From Candidatus Poribacteria bacterium (GTDB lineage Bacteria; Poribacteria; WGA-4E; WGA-3G), in NCBI GenBank assembly GCA_003635255.1, contig PYJC01000126.1, positions 1-44,402 of the forward strand: a stretch of DNA of 44,402 nucleotides, given 5' to 3'. Made by a program: the position numbers and the translations under genes. Positions 26,536 through 33,412 of the stretch are shown one piece after another. Position 1 is the stretch's first letter, and every line of letters starts with the position of its first letter. Under the pieces are notes generated by a model that saw only the letters and a program-made list of their open reading frames with translations, was not told the DNA's origin and made no database searches.

Positions 26536-27672
26536 ATGGAGAACTACAGTCGTTTTATGGACCCCAAGTTGGCTGCCATCTACGAAAAAGTCAAGGCAGA
26601 ACAACGACTCTCTTTTGAAGAGGGGGTCTTGCTTTATGAAAGCCCGGATATTACAGGCGTTGGATTTATTGCTAACCGTGTTCGTGAACGTTTAAATGGG
26701 AATGTTGCCTACTATAACATCAACCAGCACATTGATTATTCAAATGTTTGTATTCTCCATGCCCGATGCCACTTTTGTGCGTTTGCTCGAAAAAACATGC
26801 AAACCGAAGGTGCGTGGGAAATGAGTGTTGATGAGTTCTTAGACAAGGCGATGTACTCTATTGAGAACGGATGCACCGAAATTCACAGTGTCGGTGGGTT
26901 ACACCCGAAACTGCCGTTTGACTACTACCTTGACATTATCCGTGGACTCAAAGAACGGATGCCACAAGTACACCTCAAATTCTTCACAGCTGTCGAAATT
27001 CATCATTTCTCACGTATTTTCAAAATGTCGATTGAAGAGGTTTTAACGGCGTTGCGCGAGGCGGGGTTAGATTCCTTACCCGGTGGTGGTGCGGAGATTT
27101 TTGCTGAGGAAACACGCGAGAAGATTTGCCCGGGAAAACTCAGCGCAGACGGATGGTTAGAGGTCCATGACATTGCACATCGTCTTGGTATTTCCACAAA
27201 CGCGACGATGCTTTACGGGCATCTTGAGACGAATGAAGATCGAGTAGATCATCTCATTCGGCTCCGTGAACAGCAAGATAAATCTGGTGGGTTTGTGACG
27301 TTTATTCCGCTTGCCTTTCATCCTGCTAACACCCGTATGGCTTACTTGCCGTCAACAACGGGGTTAACAGATCTCAGGAGCATTGCGGTCGCGCGTCTCA
27401 TGCTCGATAATGTTCCGCATATTAAGGTTTATTGGATTATGACGGGTTTGAAAACTGCGCAGGTTGCCCTCCGTTTTGGGGCTGATGATATTGATGGCAC
27501 CGTGACCGAGGAGAAAATTACACACATGGCGGGAGCGGATACGCCGGAGGCTGTCTCCGTCTCGTCCCTAACGCACCTCATTGAGGAAGCGGGTTTCGTT
27601 CCTGTTGAGCGTGACACGCTTTACAACGAGATTATTCGAGAGGGGAATCAGTGGTACAGAAGAGCCGCTTGA
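26536..27672 (+). CDS. mqnE: Aminofutalosine synthase (radical SAM), MqnE
   Basis: 378 aa. MqnE joins 3-enolpyruvoylbenzoate-type substrate and SAM to make aminofutalosine in the futalosine route to menaquinone. The SPASM-less radical SAM core has NVC-ILHAR-CHFCAFAR, giving C72-x5-C78-x2-C81 rather than the usual Cx3Cx2C, then HSVGGLHP, PGGGAEIF and the C-terminal IDGTVTEEKI. The overall pattern favours MqnE over MqnC. It overlaps mqnA by 22 bp, supporting a shared pathway. The two-residue insert between the first cysteines is an oddity. Confidence 0.9.
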   Translation: MENYSRFMDPKLAAIYEKVKAEQRLSFEEGVLLYESPDITGVGFIANRVRERLNGNVAYYNINQHIDYSNVCILHARCHFCAFARKNMQTEGAWEMSVDEFLDKAMYSIENGCTEIHSVGGLHPKLPFDYYLDIIRGLKERMPQVHLKFFTAVEIHHFSRIFKMSIEEVLTALREAGLDSLPGGGAEIFAEETREKICPGKLSADGWLEVHDIAHRLGISTNATMLYGHLETNEDRVDHLIRLREQQDKSGGFVTFIPLAFHPANTRMAYLPSTTGLTDLRSIAVARLMLDNVPHIKVYWIMTGLKTAQVALRFGADDIDGTVTEEKITHMAGADTPEAVSVSSLTHLIEEAGFVPVERDTLYNEIIREGNQWYRRAA

Positions 27673-28490
27673 GGGTAGGCGCGGTCTCGTTTTTGAACAC
27701 GAAACCGCTCATTTATCCCCTTTTGAACAAAGAAATCCAGACAGACATTGCGCTTAGTGTTGATGTGCCGAGTCGTGTTGCTACGCTGTTAAGTGAAGGT
27801 GAACTGGATGTCGGGTTGATTCCGATTATTGAATATTTTCGTGCGAACCCTTCTGGGACCAATCTCTGCATTCTACCTGATATATCAATTGCATCATATG
27901 GAAGCGTCAAAAGCATTCAACTGTTCAGCCGCGTACCGATTCAGGAAATTCGACGCATCGCGCTTGATACGAGTTCTCGTACTTCCGTGGCATTACTTAA
28001 AATCTTACTCACTGAAAGATATGGAGTTTCGCCAGCGTTCACAACTTGTGCCCCGACAGTAATTCCAAGTACAGCACTTCAAAACCGTCAATATCCACCT
28101 TTTGAGGCTGTCCTCTTGATTGGAGACCCGGCACTTAGACATCTCGGTACAACGGAATATAGTGTTGATCTCGGTGAGGCATGGTATAAGTTAACGGGAT
28201 TGCCGTTCGTCTACGCGTGTTGGGTGGCGAGAGAGGAAGTATGCCTTGACGACCTACCGCAAGTCCTACTTGAGTCAAAGATGCGTGGTATCACCCAAAT
28301 CCCAGCTATTGCCCAGATTGAGGCGCGAAAGTTAGGGTTGCCTGAAACCCTTTGTCTCGACTACTTGCAAAATTGCATCAAATATGACCTTGACGCGTCC
28401 GCAATCGCTGGCATGGAACTCTTTTATAAGTATGCTGTGAAAAATGATCTCGCACCGTCATGCCGTTCTCTAACTTTTGCATCCAGTTGA
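27651..28490 (+). CDS. mqnA: Chorismate dehydratase, MqnA
   Basis: 279 aa. MqnA converts chorismate to 3-(1-carboxyvinyl)oxybenzoate, the first step of the futalosine pathway. Family features are VGAVSFLNTKPL, ELDVGLIPIIEY, IALDTSSRTSVALL, LIGDPAL and DLGEAWYKLTGLPFVYACW. The GTG start has GAGGGG about 6 nt upstream; a TTG at 27669 is an alternative start. It overlaps mqnE by 22 bp and is followed after 13 bp by the Fur-family gene. Confidence 0.93.
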   Translation: MVQKSRLRVGAVSFLNTKPLIYPLLNKEIQTDIALSVDVPSRVATLLSEGELDVGLIPIIEYFRANPSGTNLCILPDISIASYGSVKSIQLFSRVPIQEIRRIALDTSSRTSVALLKILLTERYGVSPAFTTCAPTVIPSTALQNRQYPPFEAVLLIGDPALRHLGTTEYSVDLGEAWYKLTGLPFVYACWVAREEVCLDDLPQVLLESKMRGITQIPAIAQIEARKLGLPETLCLDYLQNCIKYDLDASAIAGMELFYKYAVKNDLAPSCRSLTFASS

Positions 28491-28503
28491 AAGGGGAGGG
28501 AAA

Positions 28504-29007
28504 ATGGAGACAGTTGAGAAATCTACTAACGGTACTGAGTTTGTGAAGCAGTTTGAAGACTACCTCAAAAGTTGTGGACTTCGTTTAACACAAAAACGAT
28601 TGGATGTCTTAAACCAAGTCTTTGACTATCCGGGGCATTTCCAGACGGAAGACCTCTTGGTTCAGATGCGTCGAAACGGTTACTTGGTATCGCGCCCGAC
28701 GATTTATCGAACCCTTCCCTTACTGGTGCAAAGCGGGTTGTTGACAGAGTTTATTGATGCCCAGAAGAATACCCGCTATGAGAGCATCCATTCGTTACGA
28801 GAGCACGCACACCTTATCTGTCTGCGGTGCAATCAAATTGTTGAATTTAAAGAACCGCAGATTGATGCCTTACAAAAGGCGGTGTGTGAAGCACATGACT
28901 TTAAAGCCGTACGCTTCCGTAATGAGATCATCGGTTATTGTGCTGAATGCCAAGCGGAGATAGAGCCAAAAACGTCTGACGAGAGTGCCGAGACTCCTAC
29001 TGCTTAA
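28504..29007 (+). CDS. Fur-family metalloregulator
   Basis: 167 aa from ATG 28504 (GGGGAGG upstream). The winged-helix domain has GLRLTQKRLDVLNQVF and SRPTIYRTLPLLVQSGLL. The dimer domain has AHLICLRCNQIVEF and CAEC, the two CxxC pairs that hold the structural zinc. Fur-family members sense iron, zinc, manganese or peroxide, and which is not settled here. It is the third gene of the mqn operon, directly before the Fe-S genes, so iron sensing is plausible. Confidence 0.88.
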   Translation: METVEKSTNGTEFVKQFEDYLKSCGLRLTQKRLDVLNQVFDYPGHFQTEDLLVQMRRNGYLVSRPTIYRTLPLLVQSGLLTEFIDAQKNTRYESIHSLREHAHLICLRCNQIVEFKEPQIDALQKAVCEAHDFKAVRFRNEIIGYCAECQAEIEPKTSDESAETPTA

Positions 29008-29018
29008 GCCGAAAAAAC

Positions 29019-29047
29019 TTGACATGCGTCTGGAAATGTTGTATAAT
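29019..29047 (+). promoter_or_regulatory. Consensus promoter of the NifU-like/IscA-like pair
   Basis: TTGACA (29019-29024) and TATAAT (29042-29047) have a 17-nt spacer. A MITE-like element lies between it and the gene, so it would be transcribed as leader. Confidence 0.85.
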
Positions 29048-29082
29048 TCAGAAAAGGCTTCTTTAATAAGGTTATAGACTAT

Positions 29083-29203
29083 AGGGTGATTTAGTTTTAG
29101 ACAAATTACCGGATTCTCTAAATGTTTGATCTGTCTTTTTCAGTTCCGGTGCGGTTGCAAACCGCACCTACCGGTCCTGGGGTGGTAAAAACTAAATAGC
29201 CCT
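29083..29203. mobile_element. MITE-like element in the leader of the NifU-like gene
   Basis: The ends AGGGTGATTTAGTTTTAG and the complement of GTAAAAACTAAATAGCCCT are inverted repeats. The core is the palindrome CCGGTGCGGTTGCAAACCG plus CACCTACCGG. GTTATAGA occurs just outside both ends (29071 and 29204), a possible target-site duplication, with two extra bases on the left. Confidence 0.65.
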
Positions 29204-29220
29204 GTTATAGATTACGGCTT

Positions 29221-29601
29221 ATGTATACGCCACAAGTAACCGACCATTACGAAAATCCTCGAAATGTCGGGACTATCTCGAATGCTGACGGCGGTGCGAT
29301 TGTCGGTTCTCCAGCCGACGGTGAGTTGGTAAAGTTGACGCTTAAGATAGTGGATGACGTAATTGTTGCGGCGAAGTTCCGAGCCTTCGGATGCCCTACT
29401 GCTATCGCAAGTGCGTCTGTGCTTACCGAGTTGGCTATAGGGGCGCAAGTCTCAGCGGCACAAGAAATTACAGCGGTACAACTCTCTGATGCGTTAGGCG
29501 GGTTACCAGAAGATAAACTTCGTTATGCTGACGCTGCTGAAAATGTTTTAAAAAACGCAATTACTGATTTTCTGTCCAAAAAGGAGGGGCACTCACCATG
29601 A
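29221..29601 (+). CDS. NifU/IscU-like protein lacking two of three cluster cysteines
   Basis: 126 aa, the size of an IscU scaffold. The fold pattern is clear: YENPRNVG at 10-17, a glycine-rich loop, FGCPTAIASASVLTE and ALGGLPEDK. Of the three cysteines that build the [2Fe-2S] cluster in IscU only C58 remains. The CGD motif is D33-G34-E35 and the third site reads R101-Y102-A103. It overlaps the downstream A-type carrier by 4 bp. Either it has a changed role, or it works with another scaffold. Confidence 0.85.
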   Translation: MYTPQVTDHYENPRNVGTISNADGGAIVGSPADGELVKLTLKIVDDVIVAAKFRAFGCPTAIASASVLTELAIGAQVSAAQEITAVQLSDALGGLPEDKLRYADAAENVLKNAITDFLSKKEGHSP

Positions 29602-29927
29602 TTAGTGTCACAGAATCTGCTGCACAGAAAGCGATCACACTCATTAGTAATAGTGAAACTCCGAGTGAATCCGAACTCGGCTTGCGGATGCAAGTTGTCG
29701 GTGGCGGATGCTCCGGTTTCCAATATAGCCTCGAATTTGGTGCCAAAAAAGATACTGACAAAGTGTTTGAATTCCACGGTCTGAAGGTTTTCATTGATCC
29801 GCGCAGTACACTCTATCTCGCGGGCTCTGTGCTCGACTATAACGACGGGTTAATGGATTCAGGCTTTAAAATAACCAATCCGAATGCTAAAAATACATGC
29901 GGTTGTGGCGAGTCCTTTAGCGTTTAA
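29598..29927 (+). CDS. A-type Fe-S cluster carrier (IscA/ErpA/SufA family)
   Basis: 109 aa. The three conserved cysteines C38 (GGGCSGF), C101 and C103 (CGCGESF) are all present, so this carrier should bind an Fe-S cluster or iron. The start codon overlaps the stop of the NifU-like gene (ATGA) with AAGGAGG upstream. Family members hand clusters to apo-proteins; which one this is cannot be fixed from sequence alone. Confidence 0.92.
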   Translation: MISVTESAAQKAITLISNSETPSESELGLRMQVVGGGCSGFQYSLEFGAKKDTDKVFEFHGLKVFIDPRSTLYLAGSVLDYNDGLMDSGFKITNPNAKNTCGCGESFSV

Positions 29928-29997
29928 TATGTGTGGTTATGTTTTGTAAGCATGCCACACGGACTTGTCTATTTAAAAAAAATATTGCTCTTTATCA

Positions 29998-30023
29998 AAG
30001 CGCGCCCGTAGGGGCGCGCTTTT
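29998..30023 (+). terminator. Rho-independent terminator after the Fe-S genes
   Basis: AAGCGCGCCC and GGGCGCGCTT form a 10-bp GC-rich stem with a GTAG loop followed by TTTT. It sits 70 bp past the IscA-like gene, and on the other strand a short T stretch may also serve the convergent GH32 gene. Confidence 0.85.
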
Positions 30024-30046
30024 CAGTAGCGAACTTCCTTGTAGAT

Positions 30047-31393
30047 TTACGCCCACGAAGATCTCAACTCATGCACCTTCAGCGACACCAAAGTCGCCTC
30101 GCCGCCATCTGCGTAAATGCTAATATCTGCATTATCCAAATCTGGCAGGAAATAGGAAGTCATCGACAATTCACCATTGTTCCCAAACGCCTCAATAGAG
30201 ATACGGTCGACCAGGATTTGTAGACAGATTTTGCCATCTTGTGGTGCAAGGGGACCACTTCTTTCGAGGAATGTTAGTTGTTGTTCTGCGACATCATAAC
30301 GGATGTCCTGCCCACGAATCTTGAAACCGACCCTGTTGGCACTGTTGAGTGCGATTTCAGCACGAATATCAAATAACTCACCTGTTAACCCCGCAAGTGG
30401 ATCTTCACCCGGTTTAAGCGTAAGATCGCTCCACGCGTGTGTATACGCATGGATGTTTTCAATTTCTGTTACCGGTTCTCGATGCAGACGGATACCCTCT
30501 GAAGTCGTCCGAAGCGTCAACTGACAGGGGAAACTCATCTGTTGGTTAAAAGGCATGTCTGGCGGATTACTGCCACTCATCCACGCGATCTGGATACGTC
30601 TACCGTCGGTATCTGGCACGTCGCTCCACGTCTGTGCTGCATAGAAATTGGCACCGTAGTCGGCGCGATGTGCTTCGTCTTCTGGTGTAAATGTTGTGCC
30701 ATCAAAGTCCCCGACAAAATACTTCCCTGCCGCTCCCCAAAAAACCCATTTGGCGTTCTCAGGATCGCCATCAACAGGTAATTCAAAGATGTCAGGACAT
30801 TCTGTATCTGGAATCTCCAGATCGGATAATCGCGTCCACTCCTTAAGGTTCGTCGAACCGAACAAGGTGTAATCGTTCTTATCAAGGTAGAGTGCCATCA
30901 CCCATTTTTGCGTTGGTTCGTGCCAAATAACCTTCGGATCTCGGTTGCTTGCGACGATATGTTCGATGACAGGGTTGCCTTCATATTTTATCCAACTTCG
31001 CCCACGGTCGTTGCTATAGGCGATACTTTGTGTGAACGGTACCGGCTCTGGCGCGTGGCTACCGGCAGATGTGTAAAAGTTGACAAGCACCGCCTCGTCA
31101 CCCATCTGGAAACCACCGGTGTTCTTCCAATCCACGACCCCAGATCCGGAGAAGATTGTACCGAGTTCATCCGGGTGGATGGCGTGTGGCAGTTGCTTCC
31201 AATGGACAAGGTCTGTACTGACAGCGTGTCCCCAAGTCATATTGCCCCAATTGATACCCGATGGATTGTGTTGGAAAAAGAGATGGTATTCGCCTTTATA
31301 ATGGATTAACCCGTTTGGGTCGTTAGTCCAGTTGGTTTTTGGTGTAAAGTGGAACTGTGGACGATACGTTTCCTTATAAGCCGTCTGAATCAT
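30047..31393 (-). CDS. GH32 beta-fructosidase (levanase/sucrose hydrolase type)
   Basis: 448 aa, no signal peptide, so probably cytoplasmic. The GH32 triad is present: nucleophile D25 in NWTNDPNG, transition-state stabiliser D152 in RDP, and acid/base E198 in TECPDIFELP. The five-bladed propeller motifs (HLFFQHNP, WGHAVSTDLVHW) precede a C-terminal beta-sandwich ending in VDRISIEAFGNNGE. It hydrolyses beta-fructosides such as sucrose, fructans or sucrose-6-phosphate; which one is unresolved. No PTS or transporter lies beside it. Confidence 0.93.
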   Translation of the reverse strand: MIQTAYKETYRPQFHFTPKTNWTNDPNGLIHYKGEYHLFFQHNPSGINWGNMTWGHAVSTDLVHWKQLPHAIHPDELGTIFSGSGVVDWKNTGGFQMGDEAVLVNFYTSAGSHAPEPVPFTQSIAYSNDRGRSWIKYEGNPVIEHIVASNRDPKVIWHEPTQKWVMALYLDKNDYTLFGSTNLKEWTRLSDLEIPDTECPDIFELPVDGDPENAKWVFWGAAGKYFVGDFDGTTFTPEDEAHRADYGANFYAAQTWSDVPDTDGRRIQIAWMSGSNPPDMPFNQQMSFPCQLTLRTTSEGIRLHREPVTEIENIHAYTHAWSDLTLKPGEDPLAGLTGELFDIRAEIALNSANRVGFKIRGQDIRYDVAEQQLTFLERSGPLAPQDGKICLQILVDRISIEAFGNNGELSMTSYFLPDLDNADISIYADGGEATLVSLKVHELRSSWA

Positions 31394-31459
31394 TAATTAT
31401 TTCCTTTCTGTTTTCAACGTTACAAAGGGATACATGTGATTTCATTTGTTTTGCAGATT

Positions 31460-31487
31460 ATTTTATGCACATCCGTTATTTTGTCAA
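31460..31487 (-). promoter_or_regulatory. Promoter of the GH32 gene
   Basis: On the minus strand, TTGACA (31482-31487) and TAAAAT (31460-31465) have a 16-nt spacer. Confidence 0.6.
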
Positions 31488-31590
31488 GAATCCTCTTTTA
31501 GAATCAAAATCATACAGTTCCGTTGATGGTTTGCGAAATGAGTCGGTGTGTAGTAGTTGATAGGGGTGCTCAGAGCCATTATTTTTTTAA

Positions 31591-31619
31591 TTGACATTTG
31601 AGGCTTTTTCTGATAGAAT
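31591..31619 (+). promoter_or_regulatory. Promoter of the small TPR gene
   Basis: TTGACA (31591-31596) and TAGAAT (31614-31619) have a 17-nt spacer, 33 bp before the start codon. Confidence 0.75.
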
Positions 31620-31652
31620 TTTGCCAAACCCTTATCTCAGAGGACACAAAGG

Positions 31653-31985
31653 ATGCCGACTGAAGCAGAACTTTACGATGCTGCGCTCACTCATTTTGCC
31701 GAAAACGATCTTGAGGCGGCTGTCAATGCTTTCAAAGAATTAGTTGACACGTATCCAGATTATATTGAAGGATACCTTGGATTGGGACACGCTTATGAAC
31801 GGCTCAGTCGCTATGATGAAGCCATTGAAGCCATTCAGAAAGCGATCGATATTAACCCGAAGGATCCGCTTGTGTATACCAGTTTATCTATGTGTTATCA
31901 GCGGAAAGGAATGATCCAGGAAGCAGAAGATGCGATGGCAAAGTCGCAGCAGCTGCAGATGGAAGCATCCGATTCATCTCCGTGA
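31653..31985 (+). CDS. Small TPR-repeat protein
   Basis: 110 aa with about three TPR units (ALTHFAENDLEAAVNAFKEL, GYLGLGHAYERLSRYDEAIE and VYTSLSMCYQRKGMIQEAED), cytoplasmic, no signal peptide. It acts as a protein-protein adaptor with unknown partner. AGAGGACACAAAGG precedes the start, and a strong promoter lies just upstream. Two MITE-like elements separate it from the UGSC gene. Confidence 0.85.
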   Translation: MPTEAELYDAALTHFAENDLEAAVNAFKELVDTYPDYIEGYLGLGHAYERLSRYDEAIEAIQKAIDINPKDPLVYTSLSMCYQRKGMIQEAEDAMAKSQQLQMEASDSSP

Positions 31986-32012
31986 TCTTTTAAAAACTTG
32001 CTTACATGAAGT

Positions 32013-32137
32013 TTTTATAGTAAAACCCGTAATTACTTATACACTCACAAAATGGCGAGGATACAATCCTCGCCAGCGGTGGGAGGGTGTTTGTTCCCTG
32101 ATAAACTGTAAACTTATTTTCGGATTTTACTATAAAA
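32013..32137. mobile_element. MITE-like element, family 1 (copy B)
   Basis: TTTTATAGTAAAACCCG and the complement of CGGATTTTACTATAAAA are inverted ends shared with copy A at 3898-4026. Its centre carries a different palindrome, GGCGAGGAT-ACA-ATCCTCGCC (32054-32074). It fills the first half of the 310-bp gap 31986-32295, which has no gene. Confidence 0.7.
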
Positions 32138-32250
32138 TTAATTCGGTAATTTCTTGGGGCAGTCCGGTGCGGTTGCTTAGAAGAAACACCCCAGCAAAAA
32201 CACCGCACCTACCGGGCCTGGGGAAAATCGGAATTACCGATTTAAATAAT
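32138..32250. mobile_element. MITE-like element, core of the GGTGCGGTT palindrome with a loop insert
   Basis: AATTCGGTAATTTC and the complement of CGGAATTACCGATTTA are imperfect inverted ends. The core palindrome arms are CCGGTGCGGTTGC (32164-32176) and ACCGCACCTACCGG (32202-32215), split by a 25-nt insert containing CACCCCAGCAAAAAC. It abuts copy B directly. Confidence 0.6.
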
Positions 32251-32295
32251 TAAACTTCATCAAACCTCGCCACCGAAACATACTGAGGTTCCATA

Positions 32296-32832
32296 ATGCC
32301 AAACACTACCTTACTTGATCCAACCTCTCAAGGCGATGTGTCTGCGAAGTTTCTTGCGCCGCGGCTTGATAGTCTTGATGGAAAAGTGATGGGCTTGCTT
32401 AATATCACGAAAAATGGCAGCGATATTTTTCTTGATCGCATTGCTGAATTAATGCAGGAACGGTTCGATATTGCTGAAGTGGTTCATGTTAAGAAACCGA
32501 CCTTCTCGCGTCCAGCACCAGCAGAATTGCTTGTTGAACTGGCGGAACAGGCAGACTTTGTTATTGAAGGGCTTGCTGACTGAGGGTCTTGTATATCGTG
32601 CAGTATGCACGATGGAAGTGCTTTAGAAGAGCGCGGTGTGCCGAGTGTGGCAGTCTGTACGGAGGTTTTCTTCGCTGCAGGCAAAGTCCAAGCGCGTGTA
32701 CTCGGTCATAGCGATTTGGAGCCGCTTACTGTTGCGCATCCGATCCAGAGTTTGACCCCGGATCAGATTCGTGAACGTGCGGAGGGTGCTGTTGAGGAGA
32801 TCGTTGCGCGGTTGACGAAGAATGGTGCGTAA
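32296..32832 (+). CDS. UGSC-family (seleno)protein with in-frame UGA (Sec96)
   Basis: 178 aa if UGA at 32581-32583 is read as selenocysteine. The reading frame continues across it with the family signature Sec96-G-S-C99, then I-S-C102-S-M-H-D, and a typical C-terminal half (GVPSVAVCTEVFF, VAHPI). UGSC is the name of a family with selenocysteine and cysteine homologues. The N-terminal half (PAPAELLVELAEQADFVIEGLAD) also fits. A 7-bp hairpin starts 11 nt after the UGA, fitting a bacterial SECIS. Read as two separate genes it would be split at 32583 and wrongly restarted at 32605. Other genes here end in TGA, so a changed genetic code is unlikely. The substrate is unknown; a redox role is expected. 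Confidence 0.85.
32581..32613 (+). promoter_or_regulatory. Candidate bacterial SECIS element with the UGA
   Basis: After UGA (32581-32583) and 11 nt, ATCGTGC (32595-32601) pairs perfectly with GCACGAT (32607-32613) around AGUAU. The loop lies about 19 nt after the UGA, inside the 16-37 nt window known for bacterial SECIS, and contains a GU. It lies entirely within the coding frame, as bacterial SECIS elements do. Confidence 0.7.
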
Positions 32833-32855
32833 GTTGTAATTTGCATAAAAACAAC

Positions 32856-32923
32856 AAAACGCTGTAAGGTATTGGTGTTACGGCACAGCGGAGCGTGCCT
32901 ACTACTATACCCTACGGCGTTTT
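32856..32923. terminator. Bidirectional terminator between convergent genes
   Basis: AAAACGCTGTAAGGTA (32856-32871) pairs with TACCCTACGGCGTTTT (32908-32923), 14 pairs plus one wobble and one mismatch. A T-run ends both strands. It overlaps the stop codon of the minus-strand gene. The loop carries a further palindrome (GGCACAGCGGAGCGTGCC). Confidence 0.75.
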
Positions 32924-33401
32924 ATATGTGAAATTCCAACACCATTGACTCCCCTGGCTGTAAATCTCGCCATTGTTGTAAGAGTGCCTGCAATTTCTGG
33001 CGCATCATCTCAAGTTGTTCATCTGTGATGCTTACGGGAAGCGTCGCGCTGTGTTCCCGAAATAACCCGTTGGAATTAGCGTCTTGGGCATTCGGTGTGT
33101 TAGGAAAATCTGCCTGTAGTAGTGCCACAATCGGTTCGGTATCTGTCGCTTCCTTCGGAATTTCAAAAGGACGTTTCGCTTTGGGTTCGCTAAAGTCGGG
33201 GATGTCGTGTCCTTTGGCGACGAGTCCGAAGAAGGCATTTTTAAAACCGAGGGTTGTTTCAACGACGTAGTGTGCGAAGTCGTGATGCACGAATCCTCGA
33301 TGGAGGTGCGTCCAAGTGATACTTCCATCGTCCCGAATACAGGTGAGTGTATCGGGCTTGTGCTTCCACTGATGTTTCCCTTTCTTGAAACGGATAACCA
33401 T
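32922..33401 (-). CDS. Hypothetical protein with an HDxxHxxxE motif
   Basis: 159 aa, no signal peptide. Its N-terminus has TLTCIRDDGSITWTHLHRGFVHHDFAHYVVET, where H-D-x-x-H-x-x-x-E resembles a metal-binding helix, followed by GFKNAFFGLVAKG. The C-terminal half is helical. I recognise the pattern from widespread uncharacterised proteins but cannot name a function. It ends at the bidirectional terminator and is followed (upstream in the window) by the LamG gene with a 11-bp gap. Confidence 0.7.
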   Translation of the reverse strand: MVIRFKKGKHQWKHKPDTLTCIRDDGSITWTHLHRGFVHHDFAHYVVETTLGFKNAFFGLVAKGHDIPDFSEPKAKRPFEIPKEATDTEPIVALLQADFPNTPNAQDANSNGLFREHSATLPVSITDEQLEMMRQKLQALLQQWRDLQPGESMVLEFHI

Positions 33402-33412
33402 TTGCCAAATCG

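Noticed and set aside
32581..32583. UGA decoded as another amino acid by a changed genetic code
   Set aside because: Many genes here, such as the UbiD gene, end at TGA, and no other conserved in-frame UGA was seen.
32605..32832. Separate gene starting at ATG 32605
   Set aside because: It is in frame with the upstream segment, starts inside the hairpin loop, and lacks a ribosome site; best read as part of the UGA-containing gene.
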